A stretch of 64,000 nt of DNA from Clostridiaceae bacterium (GTDB lineage Bacteria > Bacillota > Clostridia > Lachnospirales > Lachnospiraceae): contig CABIXM010000003.1 in NCBI GenBank assembly GCA_902362725.1, positions 62,001 through 126,000 on the forward strand, written 5' to 3'. The translations under genes and the position numbers were made by a program. Shown here in pieces: positions 43,137-49,883 of this stretch. The notes under the pieces are model-generated. The model did no database searches and had not been told where the DNA came from. It was given only the letters and a program-made list of their open reading frames with translations. Position 1 is the stretch's first letter. Each line of letters opens with the position of its first letter.

Positions 43137-43161
43137 CGTTAAGTATGGAGGAATTTGACGG

Positions 43162-44622
43162 GTGGCAGGAACCGGGAAAAAGAACAAAAAGGTTATCAGA
43201 TACCGGCGTAGCGACAGAAATATCGCTGTCGTTTTTTTTGGATTTATTCTGGTATATCTGATAGTCTGTATCTATATGTATCTGACCTCAGCCCATATCT
43301 CAGGATATGAGGTGATTGAGGGTAATCTGGCCACCGATTACCGCTATATGGGCATTGCCCTGCGGACAGAGCAGGTGTATACGGCGGAAAAGGCGGGCTA
43401 TGTGAATTATTACGCATCGGAGAATGAAAAAGTGTCGGTACTCTCCACAGTTTATACAGTGGATGAGAGCGGAAAGATGGCAGATATCCTGCAGGAGAAC
43501 GCAGGGGAGGTAAGCCTTTCGGAGGAGGATTATGCGGAGCTGCGCTCCCAGATCAGCACCTATGTGAGCAGTCTTTCCGATATGGAATTTAACAGTGTAT
43601 ACAATTTTAAGACGAATGTAGACAGCGCCATTTTGGAGCTTGTAAATCAGAACATGATTGACAGGCTGGACAGTGCGGCGGATGATAACAGCGCCCTGTT
43701 CACACGCTATAATGCGTCCACAGCCGGAGTGGTGGAGTATTATATAGATGGCTATGAGGATATCAGTCTCGACAATCTGAGCGCGGAATGGTTTGATGGG
43801 ACGGCCTATCAGCGGCAGAATCTGCGGACCAATGAGCTGGTCAGCTCCGGCGATCCGGTATACAAGCTGATTACCGACGAGAACTGGAAGCTGGTATTTC
43901 CGCTGGATACGGAAATGGAGCAGTATATTTTGGACAAGATCCAGGCCAACCAGAAGACGGCTGAGGACGGTACGGTGACCCAGCGGACCACCTACATACA
44001 GATCCGCTTCGATAAGGATGAAGAGACGGCCTGGCCTTCTGTGACTGTGGAATACCGGGACGGACAGGCCTACGGCGTGCTTTCCTTTGTGAATTCCATG
44101 GTGCGCTACGCGGGTGAGCGGTACTTAAGCTTCGAGGTGCTGCGGGACGAAACCACAGGCCTGAAGATTCCGAAGACGGCTGTGACCGAGAAGGAATTCT
44201 ATGTGATCCCGGTGGCCTATCTGGAGACTTCCGGAAAAGATACGGGATTTACAAAGCAGGTGACCGGCGCAGACGGTACAGTGACTGCTGAGTTTGTGAA
44301 CAGTACCATTTATTATCAGGATGAGGAAAACGTCTATGTGAACCCGGATGAGGAAAACTTCAGTACATCGAAGAAGAAGCTGTCCAGCGGCGATCTGCTG
44401 ATAAAGAAAAATTCCTCGGAGACTTTCCAGGTGGGACAGACCGGGAAGCTCACAGGCGTCTATAATATTAATAAGGGCTATACGATCTTTCGTCGGATAG
44501 AGGTTCTCTATGAAAATGAGGAGTATTGTATTGTGAAAGAGGGAACCAGCTTCGGTCTGTCGGTTTACGACCGGATTGTGCTGAATGCGGCCACAGTGGA
44601 CGAAGATCAGGTTATATATTAG
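43162..44622 (+). CDS. HlyD-like membrane-anchored protein
   Basis: A 486-residue protein starting with GTG after TGGAGGA. It has a short basic cytoplasmic start, one membrane helix (residues ~23-43), then a large extracellular region. The first extracellular strands (GYEVIEGNLATDYRYMGIALR, and YTAEKAGYVNYYA) and the later barrel-like parts (GLKIPKTAVTEKEFYVIPV) resemble HlyD/membrane-fusion adaptors. No ABC exporter or outer-membrane partner is next to it. It precedes yggS-sepF, as in other Lachnospiraceae as far as I recall, suggesting an envelope or division role. Confidence 0.75.
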   Translation: MAGTGKKNKKVIRYRRSDRNIAVVFFGFILVYLIVCIYMYLTSAHISGYEVIEGNLATDYRYMGIALRTEQVYTAEKAGYVNYYASENEKVSVLSTVYTVDESGKMADILQENAGEVSLSEEDYAELRSQISTYVSSLSDMEFNSVYNFKTNVDSAILELVNQNMIDRLDSAADDNSALFTRYNASTAGVVEYYIDGYEDISLDNLSAEWFDGTAYQRQNLRTNELVSSGDPVYKLITDENWKLVFPLDTEMEQYILDKIQANQKTAEDGTVTQRTTYIQIRFDKDEETAWPSVTVEYRDGQAYGVLSFVNSMVRYAGERYLSFEVLRDETTGLKIPKTAVTEKEFYVIPVAYLETSGKDTGFTKQVTGADGTVTAEFVNSTIYYQDEENVYVNPDEENFSTSKKKLSSGDLLIKKNSSETFQVGQTGKLTGVYNINKGYTIFRRIEVLYENEEYCIVKEGTSFGLSVYDRIVLNAATVDEDQVIY

Positions 44623-44637
44623 CAGGAGGAAGAAAAG

Positions 44638-45336
44638 ATGAGTATGGTAGTGGAAAATCTGGCAGAGGTGGAAAAGCATGTATGCGAAGCCTGCGAGCGG
44701 GCGGGACGTTCCCGGGATGAAGTAACGCTGATTGCAGTCAGCAAGACCAAGCCCGTGTCCATGATTGAGGAGCTGCTTCCGGGCGGCACCAGGGATTTCG
44801 GGGAAAATAAGGTGCAGGAGCTTATGGAAAAATATGAGGTGCTGCCGAAAGAGATCCGCTGGCATCTGATTGGCCATCTGCAGCGCAATAAGGTCAAATA
44901 TATCGTGGACAAGGCATATCTGATTCATTCCGTGGATTCCCTGCGTCTGGCGGAAACCATCAGCGAAGAAGGCGTCAAGAAGGGTGTCACGGTTCCGGTC
45001 CTTATCGAAGTCAATGTGGCGGGCGAGGAGAGCAAGTTCGGTGTGTCCCCCGAGGAGACGGAAGAGCTGGTTCGCGCCATCGCCAAACTTCCGGCTATTC
45101 AGGTAAAAGGCCTGATGACCATTGCGCCTTATGTGGAAAATCCTGAGGACAACCGGGTACATCTTTCCAAATTGAAGCAATTATCTGTTGACATCAGGAA
45201 CAAAAATATTGATAATGTATCTATGGATGTCTTGTCTATGGGTATGACCGGCGATTATCAGGTGGCCATTGAAGAAGGGGCTACTATGGTTCGCGTGGGC
45301 ACAGGCATCTTCGGAGAAAGAAATTACAATATCTGA
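44638..45336 (+). CDS. yggS: YggS-family PLP-binding homeostasis protein
   Basis: A 232-residue PLPBP. It has the PLP lysine region LIAVSKTKPVSMIEEL, NKVQELMEKY, the conserved WHLIGHLQRNKVKYI, EVNVAGEESKFG and SMGMTGDYQVAIEEGATMVRVGTGIFG (read in parts). It is a non-catalytic carrier keeping free PLP low and affecting amino-acid pools. Upstream of sepF, the standard Gram-positive order. Confidence 0.95.
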   Translation: MSMVVENLAEVEKHVCEACERAGRSRDEVTLIAVSKTKPVSMIEELLPGGTRDFGENKVQELMEKYEVLPKEIRWHLIGHLQRNKVKYIVDKAYLIHSVDSLRLAETISEEGVKKGVTVPVLIEVNVAGEESKFGVSPEETEELVRAIAKLPAIQVKGLMTIAPYVENPEDNRVHLSKLKQLSVDIRNKNIDNVSMDVLSMGMTGDYQVAIEEGATMVRVGTGIFGERNYNI

Positions 45337-45374
45337 ATTACAATATTTAAAAAGGATAGATTGGAGACAGCAGC

Positions 45375-45893
45375 ATGAGTGTAATCGATAAATTTCTGGA
45401 TGTCATGAAGCTCGGTGGAGACGACGAGTATGACGATTATGAGGATGATTACGACTACGAAGACGACTACGACGAGAAACCTAAGAAAAGTATTTTTAAG
45501 AAAAAGAAGGATGAGGATTCGGAGGATGATTTCCCGGAGGACACTGCCCCTGCAAAGTCTTCCAAGGTAACGCCGATTCGTCAGGCTCAGAGAAGAAATG
45601 GAAACGGCATGGAGGTCTGCGTGATCAAACCTGCCAGTTTTGAAGATTCCCTGGAGGTTATGGACACGCTGCTCAGCAACCGTACGGTAGTTCTGAACTT
45701 CGAGGGGCTGGATGTGGATGTGGCCCAGAGAATTATTGATTTTACATCCGGCGGTTGCTATGCCATTGGTGGTCATCTGCAGAAGGTATCCGGCTACATT
45801 TTCCTTGTGACACCGAAAAATGTGGATATTTCCGGCGATTTGCAGGATATTCTGAGCGGCTCCCTGGATCTTCCGTCAGTGTATAATAAGTAA
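45375..45893 (+). CDS. sepF: Cell division protein SepF
   Basis: A 172-residue SepF. The N-terminal amphipathic helix (MSVIDKFLDVMKLGG) binds membrane. A highly acidic Asp/Tyr/Glu linker (residues ~14-37) and a Lys-rich patch follow. The C-terminal conserved domain has VCVIKPASFEDSLEVMDTLL and a GGCYAIGGHLQKV motif. SepF tethers FtsZ to the membrane and helps build the septum. The acidic linker is longer than in Bacillus and has repetitive DNA (45414-45480). Confidence 0.93.
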   Translation: MSVIDKFLDVMKLGGDDEYDDYEDDYDYEDDYDEKPKKSIFKKKKDEDSEDDFPEDTAPAKSSKVTPIRQAQRRNGNGMEVCVIKPASFEDSLEVMDTLLSNRTVVLNFEGLDVDVAQRIIDFTSGGCYAIGGHLQKVSGYIFLVTPKNVDISGDLQDILSGSLDLPSVYNK

Positions 45894-45895
45894 TT

Positions 45896-46651
45896 ATGAC
45901 AAGAGAAGAACAACAGCTGGAAAAGCATTTCCGGGATTTGGCCCGTACGGCCTATCAGCGTGGAATTGCGGTATTTTCCGATTTTCTGAACTTAAATGAA
46001 CTGAATATTTTTCAGAGTCTGCGAGGGGAATTCTCCTATCTGGAGACGGAGACCTTCGGAGGCTATGAATTGGCGGAGCGTCAGATAGCGGTATTTCGTC
46101 CTGAGGCTCCTGTCTTTTATGCGGATTACCCGGTGAAGTGCCTGAAGGTCACGCCTCTGAACGCGAAGTTTGCGGAGGATCTGAACCACCGGGATTATCT
46201 GGGGGCAGTCCTGAATCTGGGAATTGACCGGGCGTGTCTCGGCGATATTCTGGTGGAGGAAGACGCGGCTTACTTGTTCTGCCTGGAGCGGATGGCGGAT
46301 TTTATCCGGGATAATCTGATCCGGATCCGGCACACCTCCGTCTATGTGGAGCAGGTGGAAGCCGAAAACTTCCACTATGAGCCTAAGTATAAGGAAGTGA
46401 GCGGAACCGTGGCGTCGGTCAGACTGGATAAGCTGCTGGCGCTGGCGTTCAATGCTTCCCGCAGCAGTCTGACCGGGCTTATTGAGGGCGGTAAGGTCTT
46501 TGTAAATGGGAAGTTAGTCACATCGAACGGCTATGAACCGAAGGAGGGCGATCTGATCTCCGTGCGTGGCATGGGACGGTTCCGGTTTCGGGAAACCGGC
46601 GGCCAGTCGAAAAAGGGCCGGGAGTATGTGATTTTGTGGAGATATATCTAG
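45896..46651 (+). CDS. ylmH: YlmH-type S4-domain RNA-binding protein
   Basis: A 251-residue protein with an N-terminal alpha/beta domain and a C-terminal S4 RNA-binding domain (VRLDKLLALAFNASRSSLTGLIEGGKV, read in parts; then VNGKLVTS). YlmH homologues bind ribosome-associated RNA and have been linked to ribosome rescue. The start codon is 2 bp after the sepF stop and has no good ribosome site, so translation is likely coupled to sepF. Confidence 0.9.
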   Translation: MTREEQQLEKHFRDLARTAYQRGIAVFSDFLNLNELNIFQSLRGEFSYLETETFGGYELAERQIAVFRPEAPVFYADYPVKCLKVTPLNAKFAEDLNHRDYLGAVLNLGIDRACLGDILVEEDAAYLFCLERMADFIRDNLIRIRHTSVYVEQVEAENFHYEPKYKEVSGTVASVRLDKLLALAFNASRSSLTGLIEGGKVFVNGKLVTSNGYEPKEGDLISVRGMGRFRFRETGGQSKKGREYVILWRYI

Positions 46652-46663
46652 GAGGACATGAGG

Positions 46664-47773
46664 ATGGAACAGAAGATGCGGGTGCTTCCGGTCCGGAAGG
46701 ACGGGTCGTTCTGCTATAATATTATTCTGAAGCCGGATTTCACGGAGCTGGGCGAACAGGTGAAGACCCTGGGACTGGAAGGCCGGAAGCTTTGTATCGT
46801 GGCGGATGAAAAGGCCGGGGAGCTGTATGGTGAGGCGGTCCGGGAGGAGCTTTTGAAGGCCACGGCTAGCGTGGATCTCTATACGATTCCCTCCGGCGAG
46901 GAGTATAAGACTCTGGATACGGTACGTCAGGTCTATACCTATCTGATAGAGAAGCATTACGACCGAAAGGATATGCTGGTGGCCCTGGGCGGTGGCGTGA
47001 CGGGCGATCTGACGGGATTTACGGCGGCGACCTATCTGCGGGGCGTCGGCTTTATCCAGATTCCAACGACTCTGTTGTCCCAGGTGGACAGCAGCATCGG
47101 CGGTAAGACCGGCGTGGACTTCGACTGCTATAAAAATATGGTGGGCGCGTTTCATATGCCGCGGCTGGTATACATCAATCCAGCAGTCTTAAAGACCCTC
47201 CCGGAGCGGCAGTTTGCCTCCGGCATGGGTGAGATTCTGAAGCACGGACTGATTAAAAATGGAGAATATTTCCGCTGGCTTCTGGAAAACCAGCGGGCTA
47301 TCCGGGAGCAGGATATGGATATGCTGCTGCCGATGATCGAGGAGAGCTGTAAGGTAAAGCGGGCCGTGGTGGAGCAGGATCCCACCGAGCAGGGAGAACG
47401 GGCCCTTTTAAATTTTGGGCACACTGTCGGTCATGCGGTGGAGAAGCTGAAGAATTTCAACTTGTCCCATGGAGAATGTGTGGCCATCGGAACGGCGGCG
47501 GCCTCTTACCTGTCCTGGAAGCGGGGACTGATTTCTGAAAAGGATCTGGTCTATATCTGCGAGGGCCTGAAAGAGTTCGGACTTCCGGTTCGGACCGACG
47601 GACTTTCTGCGGAGGAAGTTCTGAAGGCTACCAAGTCCGACAAAAAGATGGACGCGGGCAGCATCAAATTTGTGCTGCTGTATCGCATCGGAGACGCCTT
47701 TGTGGATCGGACGCTGACAGACGGAGAACTGCTGGATGCGATTCATTGGATTCTGGGAGAATCCTTATATTAG
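46664..47773 (+). CDS. aroB: 3-Dehydroquinate synthase
   Basis: A 369-residue AroB. It has the NAD-binding LVALGGGVTGDLTGFTAATY region, the IPTTLLSQVDSSIGGKTGVD loop, the zinc ligands Glu in GMGEILKHG and His in NFGHTVGHAVE. It cyclises DAHP to 3-dehydroquinate, step two of the shikimate pathway, in the cytoplasm. ATG 46664 is 8 bp after AGGAGG (46650-46655); the upstream ATG at 46658 is too close. Other aro genes are not in the window. Confidence 0.94.
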   Translation: MEQKMRVLPVRKDGSFCYNIILKPDFTELGEQVKTLGLEGRKLCIVADEKAGELYGEAVREELLKATASVDLYTIPSGEEYKTLDTVRQVYTYLIEKHYDRKDMLVALGGGVTGDLTGFTAATYLRGVGFIQIPTTLLSQVDSSIGGKTGVDFDCYKNMVGAFHMPRLVYINPAVLKTLPERQFASGMGEILKHGLIKNGEYFRWLLENQRAIREQDMDMLLPMIEESCKVKRAVVEQDPTEQGERALLNFGHTVGHAVEKLKNFNLSHGECVAIGTAAASYLSWKRGLISEKDLVYICEGLKEFGLPVRTDGLSAEEVLKATKSDKKMDAGSIKFVLLYRIGDAFVDRTLTDGELLDAIHWILGESLY

Positions 47774-47785
47774 AGGAAGAGAGAC

Positions 47786-48298
47786 ATGAACAAGAAGACG
47801 AAATATAACCTGATAGGCTTGGCGACTGCAGTACTTCTCATTGCCCTCGATCAGTGGACCAAGGCATTGGCGGTAAAGCATCTGATGAATCAGCAGCCCT
47901 TTGTGATCTGGGACGGTGTGTTTGAGCTTCATTATCTGGAAAATCGGGGCGCGGCCTTCGGCATTTTGCAGGGGCAGAAAGTGATTTTTTTGATTTGTAC
48001 CGTTCTGATACTGGCGGTGCTGGCCTTTTATTATAACCGGATGCCGCTGGAGAAAAAGTATCAGCCTCTGCGTGTGGTGGGAGTGCTGCTGGGTGCAGGC
48101 GCGGTGGGCAATCTGATTGACCGGATGGTTCAGAGCTATGTGGTAGATTTCCTGTATTTTAAACTGATTGATTTCCCGATTTTCAATGTGGCTGACTGCT
48201 ATGTGACGGCAGGAGCCATCCTGCTGGCCATTTTGATTCTCTTTGTATACAAAGATGAGGAGCTGGGCTTCCTGAGCCTGAAAAAGAAGCATGAGTGA
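47786..48298 (+). CDS. lspA: Lipoprotein signal peptidase
   Basis: A 170-residue four-helix membrane protease. It has the LDQWTKALAV motif, NRGAAFGIL, GAVGNLIDRM with one catalytic Asp, and VVDFLYF...FNVADCYVT with the second. LspA removes signal peptides from prolipoproteins such as those at 17651 and 24795. It overlaps the next gene by 8 bp. Confidence 0.95.
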   Translation: MNKKTKYNLIGLATAVLLIALDQWTKALAVKHLMNQQPFVIWDGVFELHYLENRGAAFGILQGQKVIFLICTVLILAVLAFYYNRMPLEKKYQPLRVVGVLLGAGAVGNLIDRMVQSYVVDFLYFKLIDFPIFNVADCYVTAGAILLAILILFVYKDEELGFLSLKKKHE

Positions 48299-49217
48299 GA
48301 ATGGATTACAGCGGCTCACAGTAAGCCCGGAGGAGGCAGGAGTCCGTATCGATAAGTACCTGGCGGAGCAGCTGCCGGACATTACCCGGTCTTATCTGCA
48401 GAAGCTTTTGAAGGACGGAAGTGTGCAGATGAACGGTAAACCGGTGAAGACCAGCACAAAGACGGCAGCGGGAGCTGTCATTGAGCTTACGATTCCCGAG
48501 CCAGAGGAGCCGGAGATTCTGCCGGAAGATATTCCCCTTGACATTCTCTATGAGGATTCTGATGTGATCCTCATCAATAAACCAAAGGACATGGTGGTAC
48601 ACCCGGCGGCGGGGCATTACACCGGCACTCTGGTCAATGCGCTGATGTATCATTGCAAGGGTGATTTGTCGGGCATCAACGGAGTCTTACGCCCGGGCAT
48701 CGTGCACCGCATCGACAAGGATACCACGGGTGTGCTGATCGTCTGCAAGAACGATAAAGCCCATAATGCTCTGGCTGAGCAGCTGAAGGAGCACAGTATC
48801 ACAAGAAAGTACCGGGCTATCGTCTGCGGCAATCTGAAAGAGGACGAGGGAATGGTGGACGCGCCTCTGGGCCGTCATCCCCAGGATAGAAAGAAGATGG
48901 CCATCGTCCGCACCGGTGGCAAGCGAGCCGTGACCCACTACCGGGTACTAGAGCGCTTTGGAAATTATACGTATATCGAGTGTCAGCTGGAGACGGGACG
49001 CACCCATCAGATCCGCGTCCATATGGCCAGTCTCGGCCATCCGCTGCTGGGTGACGAGGTCTATGGACGGGTCAAATCCCCGTTTAAACTGGAAGGACAG
49101 ACCCTTCACGCCATGGTGCTGGGTTTTATCCATCCGACTACGGGCGAGTACATGGAATTTGAAGCGCCGCTTCCGGAATATTTTGAGAAGCTGCTGGAAA
49201 AATTGCGGCGAGGATAA
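48291..49217 (+). CDS. rluD: RluD-type pseudouridine synthase
   Basis: A 308-residue enzyme. The N-terminal S4 domain (VRIDKYLAEQLPDITRSYLQ) is followed by the catalytic domain with HRIDKDTTGVLIVCKN containing the catalytic Asp, and LETGRTHQIRVHMASLGHPLLGDEVYG (read in parts). It probably modifies 23S rRNA. The lspA-rluD arrangement is common in Firmicutes. A second, more divergent synthase lies at 57949. The rluD symbol is by family, site not proven. Confidence 0.9.
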   Translation: MSENGLQRLTVSPEEAGVRIDKYLAEQLPDITRSYLQKLLKDGSVQMNGKPVKTSTKTAAGAVIELTIPEPEEPEILPEDIPLDILYEDSDVILINKPKDMVVHPAAGHYTGTLVNALMYHCKGDLSGINGVLRPGIVHRIDKDTTGVLIVCKNDKAHNALAEQLKEHSITRKYRAIVCGNLKEDEGMVDAPLGRHPQDRKKMAIVRTGGKRAVTHYRVLERFGNYTYIECQLETGRTHQIRVHMASLGHPLLGDEVYGRVKSPFKLEGQTLHAMVLGFIHPTTGEYMEFEAPLPEYFEKLLEKLRRG

Positions 49218-49225
49218 GTTAGGGC

Positions 49226-49254
49226 TTGCGCTTATCGCCAGCCTATGCTATAAT
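49226..49254 (+). promoter_or_regulatory. Promoter of tRNA-Leu
   Basis: -35 TTGCGC (49226-49231), 17-bp spacer, -10 TATAAT (49249-49254), start point near 49261, 23 bp before the tRNA. Confidence 0.8.
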
Positions 49255-49283
49255 AACTAAGTTGATGATAGAAGCAGCCAGAT

Positions 49284-49366
49284 GCCGGCATGTCGGAATG
49301 GCAGACGAGGCAGACTCAAAATCTGTTGTGGGTGACCACGTGCGGGTTCAAGTCCCGCTGCCGGCA
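49284..49366 (+). tRNA. tRNA-Leu (anticodon CAA)
   Basis: 83 nt. Acceptor arms GCCGGCA (49284-49290) and TGCCGGC (49359-49365) with discriminator A. The anticodon loop CTCAAAA gives anticodon CAA reading UUG, a T-arm with GGTTCAAGTCC is present and the long variable arm (TGGGTGACCACG) is that of a class II tRNA. CCA is not encoded. Flanked by its own promoter and terminator, so it is a single-gene unit. Confidence 0.95.
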
Positions 49367-49372
49367 GGATTT

Positions 49373-49414
49373 AAAAACTCTGTAAGACTGAAAGACAGGT
49401 CTTACAGAGTTTTT
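49373..49414 (+). terminator. Terminator after tRNA-Leu
   Basis: Perfect 16-bp stem, AAAAACTCTGTAAGAC (49373-49388) with GTCTTACAGAGTTTTT (49399-49414), continuing into CTTTTC. Only 6 bp separate it from the tRNA 3' end. Confidence 0.9.
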
Positions 49415-49435
49415 CTTTTCCATAAAACACGAACC

Positions 49436-49465
49436 TTGTATATCCCATTCATTCTGTGCTATAAT
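49436..49465 (+). promoter_or_regulatory. Promoter of the zf-HC2/polA/coaE operon
   Basis: -35 TTGTAT (49436-49441), 18-bp spacer, -10 TATAAT (49460-49465). The first start codon is at 49554, giving a leader of about 80 nt. Confidence 0.78.
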
Positions 49466-49553
49466 AAATTCTGATCCGCGGGTCGTGGAAAGCATTGCGC
49501 AGTCTGCGGTTCCGCTTTGTGAAAGAGAGTATGTTGCGAAAGGAGGCCCTCAC

Positions 49554-49883
49554 ATGACCTGCAAAGAAGTCGAACAGATGATTATGCCCTATATTAACGA
49601 CGAACTGACGGACAAACAGCTGGGGCCGTTTCTGGAGCATATTAACGCTTGCAAGAACTGCTATGAGGAGCTGGAGATCTATTACACCATTTACGCGGGC
49701 CTGTCCCAGTTGGACGGGGAAAATGAGGGACGAGATATGCATAATATCCTTCAGGAGGCGCTACACGCGTCGGAGCAGCGGGTGCGGGGACGGGTGTTCT
49801 TCAACCTGTACTATTTGGCGTCCCAGGTGCTGGCCATGGCGGCTCTTGTGGCAATTATTGTGATGGAGATCCTGAAAATATGA
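49554..49883 (+). CDS. Zinc-finger (zf-HC2-like) membrane protein
   Basis: A 109-residue protein. The N-terminal part has Cys3 (MTCKEV) and the HINACKNC motif (His-x3-Cys-x2-Cys), the pattern of the zf-HC2 anti-sigma-type zinc finger. A C-terminal membrane helix (residues ~85-107) places the finger in the cytoplasm. No sigma factor gene is adjacent, so it is not clearly an anti-sigma factor. AAGGAGG is 7 bp before ATG 49554. It overlaps polA by 4 bp. Confidence 0.8.
   Translation: MTCKEVEQMIMPYINDELTDKQLGPFLEHINACKNCYEELEIYYTIYAGLSQLDGENEGRDMHNILQEALHASEQRVRGRVFFNLYYLASQVLAMAALVAIIVMEILKI

Noticed and set aside
49284..49366. tRNA-Leu as an integration site of a mobile element
   Set aside because: No integrase and no repeated tRNA 3' end downstream; flanking genes are housekeeping.
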